Of a stretch of 64,000 nt of DNA, positions 1-13,908 are shown one piece after another. The position numbers and the translations under genes are program-made. The DNA is taken from contig JADCRB010000065.1 of the NCBI GenBank assembly GCA_021464245.1, forward strand, positions 1,806,689 through 1,870,688, given 5' to 3'. This DNA is from Carallia brachiata. Lineage: Eukaryota > Streptophyta > Magnoliopsida > Malpighiales > Rhizophoraceae. Within the stretch, counting starts at the first letter, position 1; each line of letters opens with the position of its first letter. The notes beneath the pieces were generated by a model. The model had not been told where the DNA came from. It worked only from the letters and a program-made list of their open reading frames with translations, and searched no databases.

Positions 1-1361
1 AGTAGTGTCTACGAGGTGAGCAGCCTTTCCAAAGAAGGTATGAACTCCAGTGGCGATTACCACTGCTTCTATCTCTCCTTGTTTGCAGGTAGAACCAGAG
101 TAAACCCCATCACCAGGGCCTTTTGTTACAGGAAGGGATTCACCAGTAAGAGCAGACTAACAAATCAAAGGAAAAACATATACAGTAAAACAGTTAGACC
201 AACTGAACACATATTCTATATTCAAAGGAAGATTTATAGATGACCTACCTGGTCGATCTTAAGGGGATCACCTTCAAGCAAGCGGGCATCAGCTGGAATA
301 ATATCTCCAAGTTTGATGCTGATGATGTCGCCGGGCACAAGGACAGCAGCATCTTGTTCACTCCATCTTCCATCTCGAAGAACCTTTATAAAGTATAACC
401 AAAGCCCAAATGAAATCAGGTGAAAAAGAAAAACTCATAATATCACCATCACCGTTTCTTTGAAATTAAATAAGAAACTCAAACATGCGAGGAAAGTTTG
501 GGTTTGAGTTCTCATTCAAAGTTGCACCAAAATAATATAAGAGCTTACATACAAGTCAAAGTATAAGTCACTCTTTTGTACAATTAAACAACTTTCCCTG
601 TAGTTCCATACCTTAGCTTTTGGAGCAAGACGGGCCATGAGAGCAGCAGCAGCGTTACCAGCATTATTTTCCTCGATAAAACTGATTGTTGAGTTAATGA
701 AAAGGAGGGTAATGATACCCACAAAATCTTGCCAGTCAGGGGGCTTTCCCTACAAATATGCCAAATAGATCATCTAAAAAAAAAGACTTTTAAAAGGAAA
801 AAATTGAATTCTACACAGAAAACAAAAGCTCAAAAAGACAGAAAGCCTAAAATACTCGCACATACTCCTCCATTTGCAAGAGCAATAGCCATAATAGCTG
901 CAGCTTCCATAACCCAAGACAGAGGATTCCACATGAACCCCAAAAACTTCAAAAATTTGCTCTCCTGAAACACAGCCAAAAGAAGAATTTCAATTAAAAA
1001 GAACCAGAGAACTGAAGTACCAAACATGAAGAGGAATGGCTTGTGGGTGTAAAAGGCACTACCTTTTTCTCCTCAAGCTTATTGTGACCAAAAATGGTAA
1101 GCCTTTCCTCAGCAGCCTCCGTTGTAAGACCCACCTTGCTACATCTCAGATTCTCAAACACTTCTTCAATGGGTATGTTTTCCTGCACACCAAAAAAAAA
1201 AAAAGCAAAAAGCTCAAATCTTTAAGCCCAAATAGGCACAAAACGTCCAAAAAAAAAAAACAGCAATCAACACAGCAATGGCTTCAAAATCCACTCAGAT
1301 CTATTACCAAATCCACAGCTTCCTTCAACACAGCATCAAGAACTTCATTCTTATCCCCCAT
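1..1361 (-). CDS. Plasma-membrane H+-ATPase (P-type, IIIA), N-terminal part, AHA4/AHA11-like
   Basis: Proton pump of the plasma membrane that uses ATP to export H+ and energise secondary transport. Only the first six coding exons (about 234 residues) lie in the window; the gene continues past base 1. Exons, in transcription order: 1308-1361, 1063-1182, 866-964, 612-749, 249-383, 1-156; all introns are GT-AG and all joins keep frame. Exon 1 starts [18 protein letters not shown] and exon 2 continues [14 protein letters not shown], the family's N-terminus. Exon 3 gives the first membrane segment ([20 protein letters not shown]), exon 4 the second ([14 protein letters not shown]) and then [22 protein letters not shown]. 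Exons 5 and 6 carry the actuator domain with [19 protein letters not shown] and the TGES loop. The catalytic DKTG site would lie beyond the window. The MGDK start and ALANGGGKPPDW resemble the AHA4/AHA11 subgroup more than AHA1/AHA2. The 5' leader and promoter lie to the right, around 1362-1750. Confidence 0.95.
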
Positions 1362-4300
1362 GATTTCCTCTCTACCCAAAAGTTTTCACCCACTAAAGAA
1401 CCAATCAAAGATCAGACTTCACTTCACAAGCACCTTCAAAGAAGACCCTGAAAAGCCACAAGAAATCTTTGTTATCTATTGAAATCAACCAACACCAAGC
1501 TACAAAGACTTGATCTTGAGCAAAAGTTGAGAATTTAGCACAAAAAATGGGAACAACCCACCAACATCAAATCTGCAAAAGAGGATTAGAGTAACATAAC
1601 CGCTCAGTCTAGTGGCGAGTGGGACAGAGAGATAAAAGAGAGACTGCGCGTGAGTAACAGTCACAACTCACACCATCTTTTTATCTTCTTTTTCAATTCT
1701 CCCACCCACCTTTGGCGTTAAATTGAATTCTCAAATATTCTCTTCGAAAGTCTTTTTATTTCCAACAGGGTCCCACATGAAGGATGCTCACCAGTTAGTC
1801 TTTTATTAATAAACGCACAGAAAAAAGCTTTTAGATATGCAGTTATGAAAGTATAGTCTGTAATAATTAATATTATTGAATTGTAAAAATTATATTAAAT
1901 TTTAATATGTATATATAAATAATTAGATAATATTAAATTAAATATATAATTTTATTATATTTTATTAAATATATTTATATAATTTTATTCATAAATTTAT
2001 TAATTGGGAAATTATTTTTAACTGTAAATTTTAATTTTTTTATATTTTTTATATTTTGTATCTAGCAAAAATATTTTCATATAGTCACTGTTTTTCCACT
2101 TTTACTTCAATGCCACGATAGTTGTCCCATCACCCATGTGGTCGACGTTAAAATTTGGGGATTTTTAAGGGACGTTCCTGATATTTTTCATGTCTATTAT
2201 GGTGTTTTTCTTTTTCTTTTTAGTGAAAAATGATTTGTTTAATACAGTGCACATGCGCGACAGACTCGGTGCTACAGTGGCCTATCATGTAATTTGAGTT
2301 TAATTAAGGATATATTTGTTTACAGTAAAATATAATATAATAAAAATTTTTAATTTTTGTATTTATTTCATATAAAATAGTTTATAATAAAAAATTTTGG
2401 AACAATTTAACAAAATTTTTGAAATTTTTAGGGAAAATAATTTATAGTTATTTTGAGTTGAAGTTATTTTCTAAAAAAAATAAAAAATATATTTTAAGTA
2501 AGTGATAAGAGAAAATTATCATTTCCACTGCAAATATTTTTTCTTATAAATATTTTATAAAAATAAATTATTTTTCAATAAATAAACAAACTCTAAATAG
2601 TTACTTTTGATACACATAAAAAAATATGTAATTTATTTATTTATTTTTTAAAATGTAATATATATTTAGATTATTGTGTATCGGTAATATGCTTTTTATT
2701 GTGTTGTTAAGAATATTTTCTGAATTTTAAATTTTCTAAAACCCTTTTTTTGCCTAAAAAATTATTTTAAAATTTTTTTCTTTTTTGCTTTTTGTTGTCT
2801 CTCTTAAAGAAGAAAACGAGTCCTTTTGCTATTGTTGATTTATTATCACAGGCTAGCTGTTGGCCTACTACTGATAAATAAACTGAAAAAGAGATTCGTT
2901 TACCATAATGCCATTAATGCTTTTCTTTCTTTTTTTTTTTCAAACTACGTACAGTCTATTGTGCTGAAAATAGTTGCCTTTGTGTCCAGCGTAATTTTGG
3001 TAAGATTATAAAGTATTGCTTTCTCATTTGAAAAAAAAAAAAAAAAAGTTGCCTTTGGAAAAACTAGCACACCTTCTTTGACCAATAATTGTTGTTGTAT
3101 AAATGTCTCCTTAATTCAGTTCAAAAAATCCAAATTTATCTATCCACAACAATTTTTATTTTTAGAATCTCAAACCGTTTATTAATTAAAAAGGGATTTT
3201 CATAATCACAAAAGTAATCTAAGGAAAAAAATTTAGATATCAAAATTGTTTTATTCAACTGTATAATAATATTTACAAAAACATACTATTTATAATATTG
3301 TTTATAATTAAAATAAGTAAATAATTTACAATAATTATATAGTCATGTAATAATAAAAAAATCATCTAATAATAGAAAATATTAAAAATATTATTATAAT
3401 TTAAAGAAATTATTATAGTTAAAATAGATATAAAAAGATATAATAATATATCCTCACATTATAATAATATCAAATCAATGCTATTTTTTTTAGGTTGTTT
3501 TCCAATAGAGAGTCGGTGTCATTTATAAACTTGCTTTGGAGATGCACTGAATTATTATCGACTTTTATGGTATTTTACTTTAATGCTTCAACTTTCATGA
3601 CCATACAGCAACTCCACGGCTGTAATGTAAATGACTGTCCCAGGAAACTATAATGACCATGCATAAATATTTGCTCCCAAAAAAATGACAACTATGGTTA
3701 AAGAAATCATGTATGCTCAAAATTGAGTCTGTTTAGTATGATGATGTTCCTCCGGGGAATGCCAATGCAATCTGCTTGGAGTAAAAGGAAGCATGTCTTG
3801 GGAACTATCCAAAAAAACATACTCAAGTGCTCCAGTTTTGGCTCCTAGATTAATCATGAAATTAGTTCAATTATTGGGTTCATGAAAGCAATATGAACTT
3901 GTTTACAGTCCACTATTGGTATAACCTGCAAATCCAGTTAACCAACTTCAACTATCACCAGGACACACAGCCACCAAACCCTTCACAACCAGGGGATCCA
4001 TTTTAGATTTCAGGTGCAGTAGTGCTTTGTGTAAAGGTTTTTACTTCGTTGATGGCGAAATTTGTATGAAGTATAGCAGTCAATCTTCAAGCCCTTTTAT
4101 GTATTTTTCATATATTTATCTATTGTTCCCTTTATAACCTCACATATTTTGATAAATTCTTCTTTTTTTTTTTTTAAACTAGTAATCCAGCGATTATGAA
4201 TGAATAATGATAAGAGAAGAATCTGAATTTCGAACTTTCAGATCATTCTATTAGATATCACTGTATTCAATCAATTCAATTATTGTTGAATTTTCTATTT

Positions 4301-5724
4301 TTTTATCTTCTCAATTATGCATATTTATTGTTAGTTTACTGTTTTTTCCCCCTTTTTATGCATCTTTGTTATGAGTGATTTGACTTAATGTTTATAAGTT
4401 GTTCAAACTAATTGTATTTATGAATTCTATCATTCAAACGACTAAAAATATTTATATTTAGAAACTTCGAACAATAATGACTTGTGACATAAAAACATAA
4501 ATAAAATACGTATGATGACACTGTGGAGGCTCTCGGTGCATAGTCATAACTTCGACCCGTGTGTTTTAGTTTGCTGTTAGGAAAGAAAAGGAAAAGAAAA
4601 TTGTGAAATGTAATGCATTTTTTTAATGTTTGTGAACGTTTAAAAAGCATTAAAAGGTTAAATAAGTGCCGTCAAATCAATAGGAAAAGATGCGAAAAAA
4701 ATTTAGAAATATAATAACTAAAATAATCTCGATACATTCTTTTTATTGTAATAATATTTTTATAATTTTAATTTATTATTTAATTATTTGTGAAGATATT
4801 TTTATAATTTTATATTTTTTTCTTTCTCACTATTTTTTTATATAATTCAAATATAAAATTTTACTTTCTCATTATTTTCTAACATTTTTTTCTCACAACT
4901 TTTTTTCTCACCAAAATCTCACAATCCAACCAAACCAATAGTTAAACTTTTTTTCACTGTAAAATTAAGTATTTATTAATTTTATTTTTTTTTAATAAAT
5001 AAATTTTATAACACATAAATTAATTTTTTTATTTTTTATTTTAAATAAATATTATTAATTATATAATATAAAATTATAAATAAATTATATTTATAAAAAA
5101 AATAAATTAAATTAAAAATTTCCGTAAAATTAATAAAAAATTTTAGTTAGAGCCGATTGCCAGCTCTATTGCACACACCATATTCTTTCCTAACTTTTGA
5201 CTTTGCTGACAGCAAGTCACCGAGCCTTCACTATACTGTTCACCTGCTTGGTCAACAAAAGATGCTGTCAAAATATTATAGAGAAATAACCAACCATTTT
5301 CCAGCCATTCAAAATTCACGCTAGCAGACAAAAGTGAGCATATATTTTTCTGCACCATAAAAATAAAATAAAATAAAATTATCACAGTCAATGTTGATTT
5401 GACAGCTCCAACGGGCGGTGTGTGCTTTTTTATTTTTTTTAATAAATAAATCTTAATTATGCAAATTTTAAAAGCCATTAACTACCTTGGTTCCATCAAT
5501 TTATTTTCCCTCTTTTGAAGAAGAGGAATAAAAAAGAATTAAAGAAGTCATTTTTCTTATTTTGTTCAACTTTGAGGGGAAAAAAAAAAAAAAAAAAAAG
5601 GAAGTCGTGACCAATATTGAGAGTGGATGATGGCTTTTGCTTCTCGTCTAGTCTTTAGCTTTGCTTTCCGTTTTTCCGGGACCTTCATTTTCATTAAAAA
5701 AAAAAAAAAACAATAAAATTACAC

Positions 5725-5840
5725 GATACATTTAATTAATAATTAATAATAAGTAATAATGTAATTTTATATAATAATATTTAATAATTTATTTTTTACA
5801 AATTTAATTATTTAACAATTTATATCATTATATATATAAT
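5725..5840. repeat. AT-rich dispersed repeat, copy 1
   Basis: Contains the shared core AATATTTAATAATTTATTTT near 5775 followed by a second block, AATTTATATCATTATA, near 5817. The same two-block arrangement recurs near 9187, 11361 and 17117. Confidence 0.55.
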
Positions 5841-5845
5841 TAACT

Positions 5846-5848
<3 letters not shown>

Positions 5849-5884
<36 letters not shown>
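5849..5884. repeat. (AT)18 microsatellite
   Basis: Uninterrupted AT dinucleotides beside a copy of the AT-rich dispersed repeat. Likely length-polymorphic. Confidence 0.95.
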
Positions 5885-5889
<5 letters not shown>

Positions 5890-8162
5890 TAATGAATCGA
5901 GAAAACGGCCTCTCTGTTAAAAATAAAAATAATATTGTATATTTGACCCTCTAATAAGTTACGTAGATGTATCGGAATCCTTCTTTATAGGAATGTATGG
6001 TCAAACAGTCTTGGTTGAGCTGCCATCTGTCTGCCGGTCTTCCGCCCAAAGACCATGAATGTACTGCTTTTCCAGTTTTCCTTATTTTCTTTTTCTTTTT
6101 TTTTTATCAATAAAATGGTTAAACAAATGTGGTTTTCTGCATATCGCCAAGGACGATTAAGTGGTTGTCGTAAGGAGGATGGTTAGATTATCTATACTAA
6201 TTTTATGCGAACAAATTACTCAAGTTTAATAATATTATGGTATATTCAAAATTTTAAATATTTACATACGTTTATCTCATCGTTTAATATAACTAAAGTT
6301 TAAACTTGTGACCTCTGTTTCAAACTCCAACTTTTTACCACTAGAACACGTTAACGGTTGATATTGTTTTTCTTGTAAAACAGACTTTTTTCTTTCTGTC
6401 TTACAAAACATGGAATTTGCATTAAATATCTGCAGCGAATACAACATATAGTACATAAGATAATTCCATCCAAGAAACTTAATCCACTTCACGGTTCCTA
6501 GGAATCGGAGTTAATAAAATATTAACCATCACTCTTTCTTTACTGATCATCTTGCTAAATTAGGTGTCTTGGCTCTTGAAGGTGAAGTCTTCTTCGATTA
6601 ACCATCAGTGGATCTACTTCCTTTGCTGGATGGCTGCAAACATGACGCCGTTTTTCTTACGGTGTAACTAGCAATGTTTAGCGATTTTGTACACTTATTT
6701 TATTATATTTTCGCTTAAGTATCAACTGCACCAAAGCATATTCAAAACTTTCAACTTTAATAATGGTTTTAATACGAATTGAGCGATAGCTCGTTGGTGT
6801 CTCGTAAATTTCATCTCAACGCAAATTCACAGAACATATGGAATTTGCAGTGAAAAAAAAAAAAAAAGACAGAGAAGACAACGTAGCGGCGGCTGCAGCA
6901 CGGTCATGGGCGGCTGGGATAGAATTGTGTTCTCCAAAACCGGCTAACGTCAAGTTTTCACCTGCAGACAAATTTGCCCAAACTTGCAATAAATGGCATG
7001 TGAATGCCATGTTGCAGAAAATGTAAGTTTATCTTTAACGTTTATTTTAAGTGAAAGGAGCTGATATGTATTAAATTGAGAGTTATTTATTAATATTTTT
7101 ATTCAATTTTTATCATAAAAAAGACTCTACTAAAACACTGTTGATTTAAGTGGATCTCTCTTACATCCGATTATGATATTAATAAATTTAAAATTCAATA
7201 CTGCATTCTCAATATAAATTTTTTTTCTTTTTTCTTTAAAAACGGACAATAATAAAAAGACTTAAATCTAAATTAATATGAAAAAAACACACAAAATTAT
7301 TACTAAACTATTACTTGCAGAGTGATAGTTTGTCTTTAATTTCACTTCAGCTACCTCACAATTCACATGGATGGCTCCAGTTATCGTTTTGCTTAATAAA
7401 AGACAAGACCAAGGTAATTAAACCCTTCTCACCTCTCAAAATTTTTGATCCCCAGTACTTAATAATTCCCCTTGGTATTATATTAATATATTTTATTTCT
7501 TTCGTGAATTTTCATAATGCTTAATGAAGAACGGAAAGTAACAAAAATGCATTCATTGTAACATTTAATTACAAGTTCTAAAACTTTATTTAAACAGATG
7601 TGTTTCATTATTATCTTTTTTTTATAACCAAAAGTTTGTAGCATTTCTGTGGGAAGTATATTTTCTTGGTGAATTTTTACTGGGAAGTAATTAATACCGA
7701 GTGTTACTGAAAATAAATTAAAATGTATTAAATATAATTTTCCTACTCTTGAGACGGAATATTAAATAAAATTATTTTTATTATTTATTTATTTATTTAT
7801 TTCAAAATAGGTCCGGATTGACCGGAGTTGCATGTGTATGGCAATGGAGGCACATGACACAAAAGGGGACCCACAGCCATGTGGCACGTGTCTCATTGGG
7901 TGGACAAAAAGGAGGGTGCCAACAATATTAGCAAAGGACACAACAATTGCAGTGGATCACTTCACACGAGATCTGTCCCCTCCTTCTGCTGAAAATAACC
8001 CCACGACCACAAGTACGCATCCGTACCAATCCGTGGCCACTCTCGCATATTTTTTCACTATCATTATTCTTATTTAAAAAAAACAAACTCCATGTTATAC
8101 TTTTTTTTTTTTTTTAGTCGAAATAAGTTTAAAGAGCACGATTAATTTCTCCATTTTATGGT

Positions 8163-9115
8163 GGTGTTTGATTTTGTATTCGAGAGTTATTATTACTGAT
8201 ACTGATCTCAAAAGTAAAAAATTAAATATTTAATTAAATTTTTAATAAATTATTGATTACTGATATATAGTTCCATCAGCAACGGATGCAACAAGCAAGT
8301 AAAAATTATTATTTATTTTCATCCGCTGCTGATGAAAATGATAATTACAAAACTAACCTTCATTTATAAAGCTTGTTGTGCGCCGTCGGAAACGACACTG
8401 CGCCCTTTAATGCGCCACTCTATTAAAGTAAAATACTCTATTAAAGTAAAATAACCTTTTATTGGTTGTGAACAATAAAGCCACTTTTTATTTTAGTCGT
8501 TTGTTATTTTTATTTTTATTTTTATGAATAAAATTAATTTATAATTTAATATTATTTAAATATTATTTTTAATTTTTTTATTCAAATAAATCCCACCTAT
8601 TATGTGGTATAAGATTATGAGTAAGTTACACTCATATAAAAAAATGAGTCAAAATAAATTTTTTTTATTTTAATATATCTTTTTCGTACCTACATCTTAA
8701 GTCCCTACTATATTAAAAAATATTATTTTTATTCAAATTTTTCAATTTTTATTTTTGTAAACAGTAAAATGATTTTATTGTGTAAAAAGTAACTTAAATA
8801 ATAACAATGATAATATTTTTTAATACATAATCTCCATATTAAAAATGATATTTCTAAAATTAATAATATTTATTATAAATTATTTTTGATCTTCAATTCA
8901 CATATTTATTAAGTTTTTATTTGTGAATATATAGTTATATTTTTATAAAACTAATTTAAATTAATTAGAGATAAAAAATAATATGATAAAAATAAAATAT
9001 CTAAAATTGTCATTTTATTAATTGATTAGTAATAATTAGTGTTGATTTAACTAACAGCAATCAGTAAATAGTAATCAATAATAACAACTAGTAACAACAA
9101 AACTAAACACCCCCT
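8163..9115. mobile_element. Putative MITE with imperfect terminal inverted repeats (about 950 bp)
   Basis: The left end reads GGTGTTTGATTTTGT and the reverse complement of the right end reads GGTGTTTAGTTTTGT. The similarity continues about 30 bases inward (AGTTATTATTACTGAT against AGTTGTTATTATTGAT). The interior is AT-rich and non-coding. No clean target-site duplication was found, so the outer borders are approximate. The terminal sequence is of the type seen in plant hAT-like MITEs. Confidence 0.5.
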
Positions 9116-9164
9116 AAAATAAGATTTATGTATGATTTATCTAAAGAAACCTCAACAACACCAC

Positions 9165-9290
9165 TAAAATATCACATAATTTATCTAATAATATTTAATA
9201 ATTTATTTTTTATTTTTGTTCAAACTCAACCATGAATGATTTATATCACTCTAATCTTATATTAATTCTATATTTAAAAAATTTCACCAA
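9165..9290. repeat. AT-rich dispersed repeat, copy 2
   Basis: Same core as copy 1 near 9187, then GATTTATATCACTCTAAT near 9238. Confidence 0.55.
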
Positions 9291-11344
9291 ATAATTCTAA
9301 AAGAATACCACTATACAGTTACATAATCGACTATATAAAAGATATATAATTAATTTAATAATAAATTTATTATTTTTTCACATTTAATATATTTTATATA
9401 ATTTACTTATCTAAATTTTTATGCATTAATTTTGTGTTATTGTGTATTTATGTAACTCTTTCTTTTATAAAAAAGCGTAAAGAAGGGTTTAAATTTTGAT
9501 TTAACGGTGATATGACGTCACCTACAAATACTTGCCAAACAGAGCAGGGCCTTGACGATGGGACCTTTTTCGTTAATTTTGTATACCTTGATCTGATCAT
9601 CATCGTTCATCGAGATTCCCGTGGCACGATGCAATCCCAGCCGCTTGAGCTTGACTGATTATACGATCTGCCACCGAAACTGGGTTGTCAGTCACTTTCT
9701 GTGATATCGCCCGTACAGATTTTTGCTTGTTTTTTTACGGACAAAATTAATTAGGCCATTGATTATATTTTAGTAACGTTCGAGAATCTAGATTAGGTGG
9801 ACCTAATTAAAGAAAAAATTTTATATAGCATATAATAATAAATATAAAAATAATATACAAAATTTTAATTATTAATTATTAAAAATATATTAAATTAAAA
9901 AATAAATAAATAATTTAATTAATTATATATTTTTTAATATTACATATTATGCGTTTGCATAATCATGACATTAAATTCACACATATTAATTGATTCATAC
10001 TTTAATTGTAATCAAATCTTCATTATTGTAAATTTTTTAACAAATTACAATCAGATAAATAGATTGATTTGCAAAATCATATTATGATTATGATCAAATT
10101 TCCATAATAATAAATTTTCTAACAAACAATAACCTCTCTAATTTTATAATAAATCTTCTCTTCTCACAATCAAATTTAAAATGTCTAATCCGATACAATA
10201 AGACTGCCAATATGTTTTTGTCAATGAACAAGGAAGAAGAAACTTAGAAAAGAGTGGGAGCAAAAAAACAAAAAAACTTAGAAAAGAAACTTTCGGGTAA
10301 ACGAAGTTGCATAATACAGAGGAATTTTGCACTGGTCATTGCATGGTGGTAGGGACACTCATGTCTTTACTTCCTTGTCTTGATTCCTTTTTTCTTGTAT
10401 GGTTTTCGTTTCAACAAAGTTCGATTTCATTTGGACTTAAATGTGATGTGACAATACAATTGTTCCATGTCATGGAGGGCAAAAAAAATAAATAAATAAA
10501 TGATAATCAGGCTCTCAAAAACTCGATTAAGTGTAAAATTTATTGAGACTTATTTTTAAAATATTGGACTTTTCAGGTGTTTGAAATTTAATTAAAGCAC
10601 ATGTTGAAGAGAGTATTAATTTTTGGGCATGGTTTTATAAAAAATTATCAGCAAAATATTTTCGCTCCCAAAACAATTGTTTACAAGACCACCATTTTGT
10701 TAACAAAAATAATAGAAAAAAAAAATTTGCAGATTAGGAGTCCCGTGCATGTTCCGATCAGAGAAAAGGGGACATTTGGGTAGGCATGGGCGTGGCCCCC
10801 ATCTTCTATTAAATTGATCGGATGGCCGGATATTAATGCTGGGCAACAGAAGCACATGCCGCGGTTGCCTCCCAAAGCAGACTCAATTCAGAGCTTTCCA
10901 CCGATGATTGTGTCATACTATTATTTGAGAGATTGGTCGTGATTCTTTTACATTTTTGGAGCATGCTACACAATTACAAAGATTTTAATGATTTATTACA
11001 ATCAAAATAAAATTTGATAAATTATATTTTAGTCATAATCAAATCTCTATATTTGCAGGAGTTTCTAACGTGCATGAACGGATATGGAAATGTCAATATT
11101 TCTGCTACTTTTGGGTGGGAAATTCCTAAAGCTAAAGGGAATCCACCGTGTGGGATTTGGAGGAGTAACCAAAAGTGGTTGAACAACTTTTCTATATCTA
11201 GCAACTAAAGCTGGTGCACCCGCTAAACAATCTTAGCGTCCTTGTGATTCTTATTCCCAACTTTCTCAACAACTTGCTTTAAAAGCAAAAAAAAGAATTA
11301 ATTTTACGAAACTACCCACTTGTATTTTGACTAGTACTAAAATA

Positions 11345-11465
11345 ATTATGTAGTTCATTTGATAATATTTAATAATTTATTTTTTTAATTTAAATTTTAA
11401 AAATTTATATCACTTTAATTTATTTTAATTTCGTCTAAATAATTTACTTAAAAATTTCACAAGTA
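11345..11465. repeat. AT-rich dispersed repeat, copy 3
   Basis: Core near 11361, then AATTTATATCACTTTAAT near 11407, spaced as in copies 1 and 2. Confidence 0.55.
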
Positions 11466-11748
11466 TTTTCTAAAATAAAGCAATTCTATGAGTGACAGAA
11501 GACTTTGCTCTTTTGACAAAGCCCACTCAAAAGGCCAAAAGCAGAGTATATCTTTTGGGAATGGTGCTGTCGTCGTGTTACTCATGCCTTCATGGCTTCA
11601 TGCCTTCATCCATATGCAAGTGGACATTTGCTTTGTGTTAGGAAAAACAAAAAAAAGAGAAAAAAAAAATCAAGTGGACAATTGCTATCCCAACTCCACT
11701 CCTCTAAAGTTTTTTTGTCCTCTACGTTTTATTTAATCTAATAATAAT

Positions 11749-11898
11749 AACCATATCAATCTACAAAAACAAGAAACGAAATAGAAGTCCCCCTACAACA
11801 ATTTCCTTCCCCCATGTGGCTTTAACCATATCAATATGGCAAACAAGTAACAATATAGAAGTCCCCCTTAAAAATTTTCCTTCCCCCATGTCGTTTTC
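11749..11898. repeat. Tandem duplication, two units of about 75 bp
   Basis: AACCATATCAAT occurs at 11749 and 11824; TAGAAGTCCCCCT starts at 11782 and 11856; TTCCCCCATGT at 11807 and 11881. The constant 74-75 base offset marks two adjacent diverged copies. Confidence 0.85.
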
Positions 11899-13908
11899 GA
11901 CGGATGTATGTGGTCCATGTACACAAGAGTGAGAGAGAACAAGTAACCAGCATCTTAAATGACAATAAAGTTATTGTTAGGTTATGGACCCAGTACATTC
12001 AAAAATTGGCTTAGGTCTTTAATTGCTTTTCTCTGCTGAAAACAATTTTTCGACTAGTTTGTCAAACTAAACTTGTCAAACATACAAAGAAAAGTTAAAA
12101 CTTCAATGTATTACAACTAGTGTTGGATTAGCTACTTGACATACGCCAGAGAAGAGACTGAAGGAGCCATCATATTCAAAGATGATAGTCCCTTCCAAGT
12201 TTAGGCTGAACTTAAAATTATTGTTTGATGGATAAGGGAGGTAAGTAAAAGGACAGGAAGTGTATTAATTACAAGGGGATAAGGCAACCCTCCACTACTG
12301 CTGCATCCCTGTCATGAATCTTTCCACTGCTCACTTTTTCTTTTTTTTTTTGGATTAAAAATATTTTAATATGAATTTTCCGTACACGTTATAAATATTA
12401 TTTAGATATTATAAAATAGTGTATATATAATATAAAATAGTTTTGAGTTCATAAAATTTTTGGATTTTTTGAATTTCGGGAGGATTGGAAGGCTTAACTG
12501 ACAAGTGATATCCTGTAGTCGTGTAAAGCCAACTTGTACGATGACCAGAACGTTGATTGAAACCTGACCACAAACCCACAGAAAGAAAGGAAGATGTCAT
12601 CCATCTGCGACCAGAAACAGCATTTTTTTAAGCGAACCCAATTCGTCCACATAGCACAGCAACTGAAATTATAAAAAATTTGTTTTAAATCTCATGAAAA
12701 TTCGATGTTTTTAACGTGCAGAAATTTGACTAGAGGTATTACAATTTCAACGTAGCAGCATTTTTGCTTAAATTTTTCTTTATAAAATATTACCAGACAC
12801 CATTAATTCATAGACTTGTTTTTCTTTTAAATAAAATAAAAAATTGAAGGTGGTGTCACAATTTGTTTTTTCTTAGAGAATATTATGTTAAAGTTTAAGG
12901 TGAATGTAAATAATTCGAATGGTTAAGTCATGACTCGCATTAGACTCCAACATAAATTTAATATTACCAATTACTATAATAAGCACTCAAATCCAAGATC
13001 TGATCTGACAGTGGTCAATAAATTTATTAATAGACCACAACTTTGGGTGGCAGATTCATAGAATATTAAAATGAAGGATCACGAGGAGGGTACAATCGGG
13101 CATGGGACATTATTTGGGTCGGACTAAGCCCAAAAAACTTCACGCCTATGTTGCCACGTTATGGGTATCACTTCAGTTTCATCGACCAGATGATTCACGG
13201 CCGAACCTGTCTGGTTTGTCAGAATCCCCATCATCTATAACGGAATTTGGATTTAGATAAGATAGGCAACAGGCTAAATGTTGGACTATATAAGAACGCC
13301 TCACCATCACAAATATAAAACGTGCAAACACTTTCTGTGGAAGTAAATCTGAACAATTCTGCGCTTCAAACATAATTAGTTGAGAAATTTTTATTACAAC
13401 GTCCCAATTTTGGGTCTAAATCCTAGTAACTATGTCCTCATTATCCCATTTTTTGGCCTCTCGTGTGAAAAAAAAAAACAGAATGGAAAAGAAAGTTGTC
13501 TTGAATCTCAGATATAGAACACATAGAATTATGTAATGGGATGAGGTATGAAGAAATGTCAAATGGAATAACATTATCACTGCTCGCCTTTCTGTCAAGA
13601 ACTCGATCAATTTGCTAAAATATCTGTCTAGAATAAGAGTGCCTCGAATTCAATGTACATAGCATCCAATCGAAAAGGCTAAATGTTTGCGGAAGAGTGC
13701 CATGAATTCATCTACACGTTGCCTTCACTTGGGCTTACGCGGTGTTCAACCTCATTACTAAGTAATACAGAAACACTTGTCCACGATTCACACATTGACC
13801 CTATGGAAGCCTTCCGAACTATACACATCCTATAAAACAATGCACAGATACACCATATACACCCAAACACAGTCATTTAAGTCCCTTAGGTTGGAACAAG
13901 TGAAACTA

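Larger units (their letters stand above)
1362..13908. other. Gene-free AT-rich intergenic region (about 12.5 kb)
   Basis: Between the H+-ATPase start and the DnaJ stop I see no convincing gene. Open frames here are short (81-154 codons at most), lack recognisable motifs and have the low-complexity composition of AT-rich DNA. It holds poly-A/T runs, an (AT)18 array, copies of an AT-rich dispersed repeat, a MITE-like element (8163-9115), a tandem duplication (11749-11898) and a possible degenerate RNase H-like fragment near 6540-6670. Less AT-rich islands at about 3720-4080, 6830-7020, 7810-8070, 9520-9720 and 10730-10880 have no match I recognise. The 9520 island includes the bZIP palindrome TGACGTCA (9513-9520), and the 7810 island a CACGTG core. 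Confidence 0.7.

Noticed and set aside
1036..1482. 148-codon plus-strand frame over the H+-ATPase 5' end
   Set aside because: It crosses the pump's exons 1-2 and intron in antisense and is Lys/Ser-rich without a domain.
5143..5478. 111-codon minus-strand frame in the first intergenic region
   Set aside because: No homology recognised, irregular composition, and it ends in AT-rich low-complexity sequence. Length is within chance for a 12 kb interval.
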